A DNA stretch of 64,000 bases from Streptomyces sp. CCM_MD2014 (GCF_000772045.1 NZ_CP009754.1:5704001-5768000), one strand, 5' to 3'. Numbered from the stretch's first letter, positions 7,836 through 15,190 are shown. Numbers and translations are program-made. The notes: a model not told the origin generated them from the letters alone.

Positions 7836-8486
7836 ATGCCGAACGACCGGTCCGACACCTCCGCCAGGGCTTGCGAGCCGCCGTCCGAACCCGCCCAGGC
7901 GTCCGCACTGGCCGCACTGGCCGCGCTGCCCGCGCTGTTCGCGGAAGAGAGCCGGGTGCGGGCCTTCGCCGCCGTGGCGCTCGGCGCGGGCGACACCGCG
8001 CAGGTGGCCCGGGCGGCCGGCCTCTGTGCGAAGGAGGCGGCCGGTGCGCTGCGCCGGCTGCGGAACCAGGGCGTGGTGACGACCGGCGCCGACGGTGAAC
8101 TCGTCGTCGCCCACGAACGTTTCCGGGAGCTGGCCCGGGCCGGCCGCCCGGCGCCGCAGGCGGTCCGGGACACCGGCGCGGCGGACGGCGACGGCCCGGT
8201 CGGCATCGTCGTGCGGACCTTCGTCAGGGATGGCCGGCTGGTCCGGCTGCCCGCGCGCTGGACGCGCAAGAAGGTGGTGCTGCGGCACATCGCCGAGCAG
8301 ACCTTCGCGCCCGGCGTGGAGTACCCGGAGCGCACCGTCGACGAGAAGCTGCGCGCCTGGTGCGAGGACGGCGAGGTCGACCATGTGACGCTCCGGCGCT
8401 ACCTGGTGGACCTCGGCCACCTGCGCCGGAGCGACGGGATCTACTCCCGCCCGGCGGCCTCGGCCGCCCGGACGGGCACCGCCTGA
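7836..8486 (+). CDS. DUF2087 / winged-helix domain protein
   Basis: 216 aa. Residues about 25-110 are Ala/Leu-rich and resemble an ArsR-like helix-turn-helix (AVALGAGDTAQVARAAGLCA, then a basic wing with KEAAGALRRLRNQGVVTT). Residues about 130-205 match DUF2087 (GRLVRLPARWTRKKVVLRHI, YPERTVDEKLRAW, TLRRYLVDLGHLRR). Proteins of this architecture are putative regulators; the ligand is unknown. The start lies 41 bp downstream of the repeat array, making that array a candidate operator. Confidence 0.82.
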   Translation: MPNDRSDTSARACEPPSEPAQASALAALAALPALFAEESRVRAFAAVALGAGDTAQVARAAGLCAKEAAGALRRLRNQGVVTTGADGELVVAHERFRELARAGRPAPQAVRDTGAADGDGPVGIVVRTFVRDGRLVRLPARWTRKKVVLRHIAEQTFAPGVEYPERTVDEKLRAWCEDGEVDHVTLRRYLVDLGHLRRSDGIYSRPAASAARTGTA

Positions 8487-8586
8487 ACGTCGTCGTGCCC
8501 GCCGGGGGCGGAGCCGGACCCCGCGCCGGGGCCGGAGACACCGCCGGTTCGGACTCGGCCCGGGCGGGCAGCGCCGGAACGGCCCC

Positions 8587-8621
8587 GCTCCGGGGCTAAA
8601 GCCGGACTCCTGCCCCGGAGC
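8587..8621. terminator. Terminator between convergent genes
   Basis: Stem GCTCCGGGG (8587-8595) / CCCCGGAGC (8613-8621) with a 17-nt loop, between the DUF2087 gene (+) and the dehydrogenase (-), whose TAG stop starts at the next base. Confidence 0.6.
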
Positions 8622-9599
8622 CTAAGCCGGGCCCGGAGACACGGGCAGGCGCCGTACGGGGGAGCCCGCGAGGTAGGCCTGGATCGCCTCGACGGCCTGG
8701 CCGTAGTACGCGGCGTAGTTGGCGCGCGACACATAGCCCAGGTGGGGTGTCGCGAGCAGGCGCGGGGCGGTACGCACCGGGTGGCCGGCGGGCAGCGGCT
8801 CGGTGTCGAAGACGTCCACGCCCGCGCCCGCGATGCGGCCCTCGTGCAGCGCGGCGAGCAGCGCCTCCTGGTCGACGATCGCCGCGCGCGAGGTGTTGAC
8901 CAGGTAGGCGGTCGGCTTGAGCAGGGCCAGTTCGGCGGGGCCGAGCAGACCGCGCGTGCGCTCGCCGAGCGCCAGGTGGACGGAGACGAAGTCGGCGCTG
9001 CGCAGCAGCTCCTCCTTGGAGGGGGCCAGTTCGACGCCGACCTCGTCGGCGCGCTCCCGGGTGAGGTTCTGGCTCCAGGCGCTCACCTCCATGCCGAAGG
9101 CCAGGCCGACCCGGGCCACCCGGCTGCCGATCTTGCCCAGGCCCAGCAGTCCGAGCCGGCGGCCGTGCAGGTCGGCGCCCACCGTCCGCTGCCAGGGGCC
9201 GCCCTCGCGCACCCCGTTGGCCTCCTCGACGACGCCGCGGGCCAGGCCGAGCAGCAGGGCCCAGGTCAGCTCGACGGGCGGGGTCGAGGAGGAGGCCGTA
9301 CCGCAGACGGTGACGCCGTGCGCCTCGGCGGCGGCGTAGTCGATCACGCTGTTGCGCATGCCGGAGGCGACGACGAGTTTCAGCCGGGGCAGCCGGGCGA
9401 TCAACGAGCCGGGGAACGGCACGCGTTCGCGCAGGGTGACCACGATGTCGGCGTCCGCCAGGGCCGCGGCGAGGGCGTCCTCGTCCGGGAAGTGGGTGTC
9501 GTACGCGACGACGTCCACCGAGTCCGCCACCGGCGACCAGTCGGCGACCTCGGTCGCCACCCGCTGGTAGTCGTCCAGTACGGCACAGCGCAGTCGCAC
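8622..9599 (-). CDS. D-2-hydroxyacid dehydrogenase family protein
   Basis: 325 aa from GTG 9599. NAD(P)-binding motif GLLGLGKIGSRVARVGLAFG, the NTSRAAIVD segment and the catalytic EPLP and TPHLGYVS (His) elements of the D-isomer-specific 2-hydroxyacid dehydrogenases. The family reduces 2-keto acids to D-2-hydroxy acids, or the reverse, with NAD(P)H. The N-terminus (MRLRCAVLDDYQRVA) is that of a large uncharacterised actinobacterial subgroup, so the substrate cannot be named. Monocistronic, facing a terminator hairpin. Confidence 0.88.
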   Translation of the reverse strand: MRLRCAVLDDYQRVATEVADWSPVADSVDVVAYDTHFPDEDALAAALADADIVVTLRERVPFPGSLIARLPRLKLVVASGMRNSVIDYAAAEAHGVTVCGTASSSTPPVELTWALLLGLARGVVEEANGVREGGPWQRTVGADLHGRRLGLLGLGKIGSRVARVGLAFGMEVSAWSQNLTRERADEVGVELAPSKEELLRSADFVSVHLALGERTRGLLGPAELALLKPTAYLVNTSRAAIVDQEALLAALHEGRIAGAGVDVFDTEPLPAGHPVRTAPRLLATPHLGYVSRANYAAYYGQAVEAIQAYLAGSPVRRLPVSPGPA

Positions 9600-9672
9600 G
9601 GTCGTCGGTCCCTCTCGCCGAAGGGGCAGTGGCGGGCGCCGAGTCTACCGACGTCCGCGGGACCGGGGTCGG

Positions 9673-9990
9673 TCAGGACTCCCGGCGGAGCAGACCGACG
9701 TCGATCGCGCGGTCGGGGTCGGCCCAGACCGCCATGGCGGTGTTCATCGGCAGGCAGCCGAGCCTGCGGTGGAAGGGTTCGGTGCCGGGACTGGCGTAAC
9801 GGAGGAGCTTCTTGTGGTCCCGCGCCAGCTCCGGCAGCTTGCGGATGATGTCGGACCCGAGCCTGTCCCTGGCGGTCCGGGTGGGCGGCGACATCGGCGA
9901 TGTAGGCGCAGTCGGCGCCGTTCGGCCAGCGCCCGCCCGGTGCCGACGAGCGTGTCACCGGCGCGGACGAAGAAGACCGAGACCGCCGGT
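9673..9990 (-). pseudogene. GNAT acetyltransferase remnant with two frameshifts
   Basis: GNAT-like peptide segments appear in order in three different minus-strand frames: VFFVRAGDTLVGTGRALAE (about 9990-9930), NGADCAYIADVAAHPDRQGQ (about 9925-9866, the acetyl-CoA loop), then LGSDIIRKLPELARDHKKLL to EPFHRRLGCLPMNTAMAVWA (to 9673). A single intact gene would need two frame corrections, and the 5' part is missing. Probably dead. Read errors in GC-rich DNA could mimic this. Confidence 0.6.
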
Positions 9991-10150
9991 GACGAGCTGA
10001 CCTGCCGGCAGATCGCCGCCGCCTTCACCGCCCTCGACGGTGTCCCGACCCGCTTCGAGCGGCAGCCGCTCGACGAACTGAGCGGCTTCGCGGCCGAGCT
10101 GGCAGCCATGTTCGACTGGCTCGGCACCCGACTCGGTCGGCGACGGCGCG
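9980..10150 (+). pseudogene. NmrA/SDR-like C-terminal remnant
   Basis: A plus-strand segment reads GDELTCRQIAAAFTALDGVP and FERQPLDELSGFAAEL then AAMFDWL, resembling the C-terminal substrate domain of NmrA-like atypical SDR proteins. No N-terminal Rossmann part exists upstream (that DNA is the antisense GNAT remnant), and downstream the frame loses similarity. I take it as a fragment left by rearrangement next to the integration site. 10150-10396 holds nothing else I recognise. Confidence 0.45.
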
Positions 10151-10396
10151 TACTACGTCTGCTCGGCGCCGTACTTCAACCGGATCGTCGGGACTGTCCC
10201 GACGCGGATCGGCGCCGCCCCCACCCTCGGCTGGGCCGCGGGGGCCGTCGGGCCGCTTCCGCACTGTTCGGCCGACCGCCCGTCGCGTCGCTCACCACCC
10301 CGGCTGCGGAAGGCGTACCCGCCGGCGCGGTCGGCGTCTGCCCGGCGGCCCGGGCGCCGCTGCGGAACGACGGGTGCCGCCGACGGCAGCATTGTG

Positions 10397-10449
10397 GCGC
10401 CCCCGGCAGGACTCGAACCTGCGGCCAAGCGCTTAGAAGGCGCCTGCTC
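10397..10449. repeat. attL: 53 bp copy of the tRNA-Arg 3' part
   Basis: Identical to 23338-23390. It contains the T-arm, variable region and anticodon arm but not the 5' acceptor half, so it is not a functional tRNA. It diverges immediately on both sides (G before versus A; CACTAGCCC after versus TATCCACTG). Confidence 0.95.
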
Positions 10450-10752
10450 CACTAGCCCGAGGTGCTGTGACAAACGCCGAGCTTAGAGACGTGGATGAAG
10501 CCGGTCAACGCACGCCCAGACGGCACAAGCACCTGACCATGAACACCCTGGAACAGGCGCTTCACCGCCCTGAGCAGGGGATATGGCAGCTCTGAGGCGA
10601 GCCACAGAATCACAGGCCACAGAGAGCGCAGACCTCGGTTGGCGGCCTTCACAGACACCCTCTCGGGGGGATCTATCCACCCCCACTCACGCACGCACCC
10701 GACACGGCCAACCGGCCCTATCCCTCACACCTGCCCCACACCCTCCGGCGAC
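10450..10752. other. Left-end non-coding stretch of the element
   Basis: About 300 bp, relatively A+T-rich for this genome. I see no convincing gene, tRNA or hairpin. A 34-codon plus-strand frame from GTG 10491 lacks a ribosome-binding site. Confidence 0.4.
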
Positions 10753-10905
10753 TCAGACAGCCGTCTCGTCCATCCCATCGCCCGGAGCTTCGACCCTCAC
10801 ACCGTCCGGCCCCATCCAGTACCCCAGGTACTCCCCGCTCTCCTCATCGAACACAGGCAGGGGCTTGGAGAAGTCCAGGACCACCCTCTTGTTCTGCTGC
10901 GCCAC
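10753..10905 (-). CDS. Small 50-aa protein, unknown function
   Basis: GTG 10905 follows GAGGAGCGGGGAACC, a good ribosome-binding site. The peptide starts VAQQNKRVVLDFSKPLPVFD and ends GDGMDETAV, with a central EESGEYLGYWMGPDGVRVEA. It has mixed charge, no TM segment and no Cys. The balanced composition and strong SD distinguish it from the low-quality longer frames on the other strand. It is the leftmost element gene and faces attL. Function unknown; no family recognised. Confidence 0.65.
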   Translation of the reverse strand: MAQQNKRVVLDFSKPLPVFDEESGEYLGYWMGPDGVRVEAPGDGMDETAV

Positions 10906-11062
10906 GGTTCCCCGCTCCTCTCGTCTCGCCCCCGACCCTTCGTCGGGGGCTCTCGCCAGGACCAGCCCAGCACCACACCAACCATGCTCAATCGATCGAG
11001 TGGCGCAACCACCTACCCAGCGTGACGACTCCCCGCCTCATGATCGGTCGCTGTCCCAGGAG

Positions 11063-11222
11063 CGTAGAAACGAAGCGTAGAAACGTGCCCCACGTTGGGG
11101 CGTAGAAAGGGCGTAGAAATCTACGCCCAACAACCGTAGATCTACGCGTAGAAGAGATCTTTCTACGCTTCGTTTCTACGGTCATTCCTGCACGTCAGAG
11201 GCGTAGAAGCTCTCTTTCTACG
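11063..11222. other. Iteron array: candidate replication origin of the element
   Basis: 160 bp holding seven exact copies of CGTAGAAA: four direct (11063, 11076, 11101, 11112) and three inverted as TTTCTACG (11160, 11173, 11215). There are also at least five partial copies (CGTAGAA at 11147 and 11202, the palindrome CGTAGATCTACG at 11135-11146, TCTACG at 11121). The region is A+T-rich for a Streptomyces and lies downstream of a RepA-like ATPase gene. Iterons bound by the cognate Rep are how many plasmid and phage origins are built; the assignment as ori is inference. Confidence 0.75.
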
Positions 11223-11224
11223 TC

Positions 11225-11260
11225 TCTGCGTGCGTGTGCTCTTTAAGAGCACACACGCAG
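11225..11260. repeat. Large imperfect palindrome beside the iterons
   Basis: CTGCGTG-cg-TGTGCTCTT is followed after TA by AAGAGCACA-CACGCAG: 16 paired bases with one 2-nt bulge and almost no loop. It sits 3 bp beyond the last iteron. It could be part of the origin, a dimer operator or a terminator. Confidence 0.7.
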
Positions 11261-11303
11261 ACGCAATGAGCGACGACAGACAGCAGAAGATCAATAGGAG
11301 TTC

Positions 11304-11558
11304 ATGCGTGCGGAATACGCGAGCACGCGCACGACAGGGCTACGACCCGACACGGCACAGAACAGCCGGCGAGTATCGCTCGCGCTCACACACGAGAGCG
11401 ACGACAGAGCGCAGACACACGCGTTAGGAGCGTCTGAGCACGTCTCAGGAGCTCCAACACACTCAGTGCGTCAGTCTGTGCGCGCAACTCGTCACAACGC
11501 CCGAGAACGCGTCACAGAGCTTCGACCGCCAGAAAGCCCCGACCCGAGCACTCCATGA
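11304..11558 (+). CDS. Possible small CDS, low support
   Basis: 84 codons from ATG 11304, preceded by AGGAG at a good distance. The composition is polar with many Arg, Thr, Ser and His and no recognisable motif. Codons are not GC3-biased as in real Streptomyces genes, and one TTA codon occurs. Part of the frame (11419-11446) is a DNA repeat that also occurs in clearly non-coding DNA at 15251-15278. The region may therefore be a structured RNA or spacer instead. Confidence 0.2.
   Translation: MRAEYASTRTTGLRPDTAQNSRRVSLALTHESDDRAQTHALGASEHVSGAPTHSVRQSVRATRHNARERVTELRPPESPDPSTP
11419..11446. repeat. 28 bp dispersed repeat, copy 1
   Basis: Starts ACGCGTTAGGAGCG and ends CGTCTC. It matches 15251-15278 in 26 of 28 positions. 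Both copies lie in GAGC/CGTCTC-rich intergenic DNA of the element. Confidence 0.8.
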
Positions 11559-11580
11559 GTGCCGCTTCGGGCCGAGGCTT
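11534..11580 (-). terminator. Terminator of the 67-aa gene
   Basis: Arms AAGCCCCGACCCGA...GCACT and AGTGC...TCGGGCCGAGGCTT pair with G-T wobbles around CCATG. Read on the minus strand it ends in CTTTCTGG, and it lies just after the stop of the 11599-11802 gene. Confidence 0.6.
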
Positions 11581-11598
11581 CCGACTGGTAGCGCGTGA

Positions 11599-11802
11599 TC
11601 AGGCAGGGACTGCCCAGCGCTGCGAGGCTCGCTCGGGCCACTCGATCACCCTCGGCGCTGGCGGCAGACCCAGCTCCCGACGGGTGGTCTGCCACAGCCG
11701 CGCGCACTTCTCGATGTAGTCCGGCGCGGTGGGGTCCAGCTTCCGCATCCCCCGACGGACCTTGTCGCGCAGGACCATATTCAAGGCTTCCTCTGTGGAC
11801 AC
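11599..11802 (-). CDS. Small 67-aa protein, unknown function
   Basis: GTG 11802 follows AAGGAGCGGCAA. The protein is basic and largely helical: EEALNMVLRDKVRRGMRKLD, then APDYIEKCARLWQTTRRELG, ending in a Pro-rich tail. It lies directly downstream of the Rep-like gene and upstream of the iterons, so a role in replication (accessory DNA-binding or loading factor) is plausible from position only. No family recognised. Confidence 0.7.
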   Translation of the reverse strand: MSTEEALNMVLRDKVRRGMRKLDPTAPDYIEKCARLWQTTRRELGLPPAPRVIEWPERASQRWAVPA

Positions 11803-11883
11803 TTGCCGCTCCTTGGTTCCTCACTTGCCTTAACGACTGTGCGCAGCACAGTAAGTGCCACTTTGCGGCTCGACAATCGGCGG

Positions 11884-13338
11884 CTATTCGAGCGGCGTTA
11901 CCGTCGGCACGTGGATGAGGTTGCCCTCTGAGTTCTGCCCCACAACTCCCGCGCGCCGCAGCTTGGAGATGTTGTCCCGGATATCGGCGTTGTGGCGGAC
12001 ATCCTCCACGTCCGGCTTCGCCCCTCGCAGCTCATCGAGGATGGCCACGCCCCACTCCTTGCGAGTGAGGCCGTCTTCGCCCGCCGCCGCCAGCAGACGC
12101 TCAGCAATGGCGCGGGTGGAGTTGCCTTCAATGGCCGCCGCTCGCTCCTGCGGGCTGGTGTGGTGCGTCCCGGTCGGCTCCTCGGCCGTGACACGGACGC
12201 TCATCGTGTCGCCGTCACCCGTCGAGCTGTCCATGACCAGGTATCCGACCGGCTCCTTGCCCTTCCGGAATCCGGTCTTTCCCTTGTTGTCCTTGGCCAG
12301 GTATAGAGCCGAGTAACCCCAGTCCCCGCCCACACCATCCCGGATCGGAGCGAGGCGGTAGGCCGCGCCCTGGAACTTGTCCAGCTTGCTGTGGTGGCCA
12401 CTCGGCCGATCCTGCGCATTGGCGCTGAGGCCCACGTGGTCAATGGCGATGCCGGTCATCTCCGGGTTCGCATCGCGGTAAGGATCGAAGTAGGTGGTAA
12501 CCACGTCGCTCATGGCGTCCGCGTCATTGGGGTTGAGGCCCAAGAGTTTCATGCACGGATTGACCGAGTCGAGGATGACCAGAGCCGGGTCGTCCTCCTC
12601 GCTATCGAATGGCGACCAGCCCTTGGTGACCTTGATGGGGCGGAAGTAGTAGTCGGCCAGAATCTGGTGCACGCCCTGTCGGACCAGCATGGCCCGGAGT
12701 TCTTCCTCCGTCATGTCCTCGAAGGTGAGCCACACCACCGGCTGTGAGTTCATGACGTACTCGGCTGCCACGTGCAGGAGAAGGGTCGTCTTGCCCGAGC
12801 CGCCCTTGCCGAACAGGTAATTGAGCTTGGCGCGGTAGAACAGAGCGCGGGCGCTGTCCGCGAACCGGCCGACATCGACACGGATATCCGCCGTGGTCTC
12901 TTGGAGTTCCTTTCGGCGATCCGCGTTGTAGCGGTCGTTTGCTTTCCGGATCAGCCAACCCGGCGGCAGGGTCGGACACGACTCATAGTCCAACACCCCA
13001 TCGGTTTCCGCTGGAGAGATGGGTCGCTCCAACTTGATCTCCTCCAGGTAGCCAGCCGTGAGCAACTCCTGAGCAAGAACCTTCTCCACCGCCGACGGCG
13101 GATCCTGCTCGTACTGCTGCTCCCAGTAAGCGCGCTTAGCCTCGTACTCCTTCACGGCATTGCGGTACCGCTCAACGGTCAGCGCTTGTTCGTGGGCCTC
13201 GTTCACCTGGGTTCGGGTGATGAAATTGAACCCGCCAGGCTTCGTGTCGTCGGGGAAGGCGTAGACGTCCTCACCGGGAGACTCATCGTCGTTTCCCACG
13301 CCATTTGCGCGTGCGCTATCGTCGTGATTGGTTCTCAT
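11884..13338 (-). CDS. RepA-like AAA (AAA_25) replication ATPase
   Basis: 484 aa. The N-terminal 160 residues are charged and helical. The RecA-fold ATPase follows: Walker A GKGGSGKTT (177-185), a downstream acidic segment VVWLTFEDM (about 201-209), and Walker B ALVILDS (252-258). Then come IDHVG (about 298) and a sensor-like region. The C-terminal roughly 90 residues resemble a winged helix (RAIAERLLAAAGEDGLTRKE, RDNISKLRRAGVVGQNSEGN). This matches RepA/DnaB-type helicase-like ATPases encoded by plasmids, ICEs and phages. In the element it is the only replication protein and lies close to the iteron array, so it is the likely initiator or helicase. ATG 13338 follows AAGGTAAATC. Confidence 0.8.
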   Translation of the reverse strand: MRTNHDDSARANGVGNDDESPGEDVYAFPDDTKPGGFNFITRTQVNEAHEQALTVERYRNAVKEYEAKRAYWEQQYEQDPPSAVEKVLAQELLTAGYLEEIKLERPISPAETDGVLDYESCPTLPPGWLIRKANDRYNADRRKELQETTADIRVDVGRFADSARALFYRAKLNYLFGKGGSGKTTLLLHVAAEYVMNSQPVVWLTFEDMTEEELRAMLVRQGVHQILADYYFRPIKVTKGWSPFDSEEDDPALVILDSVNPCMKLLGLNPNDADAMSDVVTTYFDPYRDANPEMTGIAIDHVGLSANAQDRPSGHHSKLDKFQGAAYRLAPIRDGVGGDWGYSALYLAKDNKGKTGFRKGKEPVGYLVMDSSTGDGDTMSVRVTAEEPTGTHHTSPQERAAAIEGNSTRAIAERLLAAAGEDGLTRKEWGVAILDELRGAKPDVEDVRHNADIRDNISKLRRAGVVGQNSEGNLIHVPTVTPLE

Positions 13339-13367
13339 GATTTACCTTCCTTGACGGGATGGTGTGG

Positions 13368-13402
13368 TGAATAGGGCGGAGTTGCCGGGCTCCGCCCTAT
13401 TC
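13368..13402. terminator. Hairpin between the CHC-motif gene and the Rep gene
   Basis: Perfect 13 bp stem GAATAGGGCGGAG / CTCCGCCCTATTC with loop GTTGCCGGG. The right arm contains the stop of the 13397-13627 gene. It could terminate or attenuate minus-strand transcription before the Rep gene; on the plus strand CTTTTCCC follows. Confidence 0.75.
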
Positions 13403-13627
13403 CTTTTCCCGGCCACCCCGATAGCGCGGGCAATTGATGAGCTGGTCCCGCGACATGTCGTGAGCGCACTCGGCGTGATGGGCGCGCATCTCCATGCACA
13501 GCCGCGCATAGTACAGCGTCTGCGGGTGGGTGCAGTCTGCGTGCCGCTGGGCATCCCGGCACATGTGACGCTCCTCCCGCGTGTTCCCGTGGTCGCAACC
13601 CGCGTGGCTGATGATCCGCCTGGTCAT
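13397..13627 (-). CDS. Three-repeat C-x-H-x9-C protein (putative zinc-binding)
   Basis: 76 aa from ATG 13627, preceded by GGAGG. Three tandem units share the spacing C-x-H-x9-C: Cys11-His13-Cys23, Cys32-His34-Cys44 and Cys54-His56-Cys66, at 21-22 residue intervals. There are few other conserved residues and the protein is basic. Each unit supplies three metal ligands; extra His residues (8, 21, 29, 50, 51) could complete tetrahedral sites. It is cotranscribed with, and upstream of, the Rep-like gene. The same motif occurs singly in the HNH protein at 14294 and the basic-tail protein at 20197. Function unknown; metal binding is inference. Confidence 0.75.
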   Translation of the reverse strand: MTRRIISHAGCDHGNTREERHMCRDAQRHADCTHPQTLYYARLCMEMRAHHAECAHDMSRDQLINCPRYRGGREKE

Positions 13628-13946
13628 AATGACCTCCATTTCAGAGCCGAACAGCCTCGTGCCGAACACTGTATTCGTCGGTAATCCCGCGCATTCAAAT
13701 GAGTCGGCTCACCGAAAAATGTGACACTCGTCACATGCGCAACCGATCTTGAAATATCGCCCTCCTGAGTCCCCTGCCATTCCTGGGTATCGCTAGGCGG
13801 ACTTGATTGTTCGCGGCAGGTCTGACCGTGCATTACTCGAATGAGTGACACATTCCCCGCGACCCGCAGGACGGTTTTTCAGAAGCTGCAAATGGGTCTT
13901 AGCGTTCTCGTCGTCAAAGTCAGACGCACCAATCAGGAGAATTGAT
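13628..13946. promoter_or_regulatory. Divergent control region with operator-like dyad
   Basis: 319 bp between the minus-strand CHC/Rep genes and the plus-strand 94-aa gene. At 13720-13735 there is a 16 bp dyad TGTGAC-ACTC-GTCACA, followed by a related GAGTGACACATT near 13845. The region is A+T-rich. I suggest promoters in both directions under a dimeric regulator; no boxes could be fixed. Confidence 0.5.
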
Positions 13947-14231
13947 ATGGCCCAGCGTGTGCCCGCCGAGTACCTGGAAGCGTGGATGAACGGCCCCACG
14001 ACTGAATATCCGTTCCACCTCTGGACCGACGGCGCTACGTGGCGAGCGGTGGAAGGCCACGACTTCCAGACGGACCCCGGAACGTTCCTGGATGAACTCC
14101 GCGTCCACGGGTCCAAGTTCGGCCTCTCCGTCAAGGCCGTGATGGTTCCCAAGCACGAGGACAAGGACGGCCAGGTCGTCATCTTCCGATACGAGGCGGC
14201 CAAGGACGAGTGGGACGAGGAAGACGACTGA
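13947..14231 (+). CDS. 94-aa acidic protein, unknown function
   Basis: ATG 13947 follows AGGAGA. The sequence has the balanced composition of a folded protein (YLEAWMNGPTTEYPFHLWTD, TFLDELRVHGSKFGLSVKAV) and an acidic C-terminus (AKDEWDEEDD). An acidic tail on a small element-encoded protein might indicate DNA mimicry or protein binding, but nothing specific supports this. It is followed by a strong terminator, so it is probably monocistronic. No family recognised. Confidence 0.75.
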   Translation: MAQRVPAEYLEAWMNGPTTEYPFHLWTDGATWRAVEGHDFQTDPGTFLDELRVHGSKFGLSVKAVMVPKHEDKDGQVVIFRYEAAKDEWDEEDD

Positions 14232-14254
14232 CCGGAGCAGAGAAAGTCAAAGGG

Positions 14255-14291
14255 GACGCTATAGCCCGCAGAACGGGCTATAGCGTCTTTT
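14255..14291 (+). terminator. Strong rho-independent terminator
   Basis: Perfect 14 bp stem GACGCTATAGCCCG / CGGGCTATAGCGTC, loop CAGAA, followed by TTTT. It lies 23 bp after the 94-aa gene and directly before the HNH gene start. Confidence 0.92.
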
Positions 14292-14293
14292 GC

Positions 14294-15190
14294 GTGACTA
14301 CGCGACGAGACCCTTATGAGCGGTTCCTTTCCAAGGTGGAGATAGACGGGGAAACAGGCTGCTGGGTGTGGACCGATGCCAAGACCAGGACGGGTTATGG
14401 CCGCTTTCGGACGAACGGCAGGATGGTCATGGCCCACCGCTGGAGCCTGGAGCAGAAACTAGGGCGGGAGCTGGAACCGGAAGAAGTGGCCCGTCACATG
14501 TGCCACACCCGCCCATGCGTGAACCCCGCTCATCTCGAACCTGGCTCGAAGGCCGATAATGCGCAGGACACACTCAATCGCAAGAGGGAGCAAGGTTGGC
14601 GGGGTCCTGAGTCGAAAAGCTACAGCGACCGTGGCGGCCCGCACGCGAATTGTGGCCACGAGAACAGCAAAGCCGCCCGGGCCCGTTGCCGTAAGGAGAG
14701 TGGCGCGAAACGGGATTACACCCGTCGAACCACTGACTACGACCGGTTCATGTTGTACGTGGATTCCGAGACCACCCCCGACGGTTGTCACTCTTGGACG
14801 GGGTATTTGGACCCCACTGGGTACGGCTACTTCAAGGTCTCTTCTAAGGCCAGGGGTGCGCGCACTGTCAAGGCCACCCGCTGGCTCATGGGTCATCTCC
14901 GGGGCAGGGAGCTAGCGCGGAATGAGGTGGTCCTACACCTCTGTGACAACACGGCCTGTGTCCGCCATGAACACCTCCTCGTCGGTACCCACGAGGAAAA
15001 CATGGCTGACATGGTTGCCAAGGGGCGGTCGCGCAATGGGCGAGAGAACCAAACCCACTGTAGGAATGGCCACGAATACTCACCCGACAACACTCGGGTG
15101 AGTGAGTCAGGCGCGCGGAGGTGTATTACTTGCAAGCGAGAGGGAGCTAGCAGGAGGCGGGCCGAGGCACGTACTGCCCCCACTCAATAA
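14294..15190 (+). CDS. Double HNH endonuclease with zinc-finger linker and tail
   Basis: 298 aa from GTG 14294. An upstream GTG at 14210 would read through the terminator. It has two HNH_3-type (homing-endonuclease-like) domains. Domain 1 runs about 20-95: CWVW, AHRWSLEQKLGREL, then HMCHTRPCVNPAHL. Domain 2 runs about 155-240: CHSWTGY, TRWLMGHL, then LHLCDNTACVRHEHLLVGT. Between them is a C-x-H-x9-C motif (CGHENSKAARARC) and at the end a zinc-ribbon-like tail (CRNGHEYSPDNT, CITC). It nicks or cleaves DNA; phage relatives act as homing enzymes or in packaging. The 141-aa HNH gene at 19236 is a one-domain relative. The start has no clear SD. Confidence 0.85.
   Translation: MTTRRDPYERFLSKVEIDGETGCWVWTDAKTRTGYGRFRTNGRMVMAHRWSLEQKLGRELEPEEVARHMCHTRPCVNPAHLEPGSKADNAQDTLNRKREQGWRGPESKSYSDRGGPHANCGHENSKAARARCRKESGAKRDYTRRTTDYDRFMLYVDSETTPDGCHSWTGYLDPTGYGYFKVSSKARGARTVKATRWLMGHLRGRELARNEVVLHLCDNTACVRHEHLLVGTHEENMADMVAKGRSRNGRENQTHCRNGHEYSPDNTRVSESGARRCITCKREGASRRRAEARTAPTQ

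Noticed and set aside
10397..10449. Second functional tRNA-Arg gene
   Set aside because: The 5' acceptor strand and D-arm are missing; it is only the attachment-site duplicate.
10491..10595. 34-codon plus-strand frame from GTG 10491 at the left end of the element
   Set aside because: The peptide looks plausible but there is no ribosome-binding site and no recognisable feature, so I did not call it.
10583..11080. Plus-strand frames over the left end of the element
   Set aside because: Pro/Ser/Thr-rich composition without SD; the 50-codon minus-strand gene at 10753-10905 has a good SD and protein-like composition instead.
11063..11222. CRISPR-like or clt (TraB recognition) repeats
   Set aside because: The repeats are 8 bp in both orientations without spacers, and no TraB-type translocase exists in the element.
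14210..14293. Longer start for the double-HNH protein at GTG 14210
   Set aside because: It would read through a perfect terminator and lacks similarity to HNH proteins; kept only as an alternative in the read-through idea.
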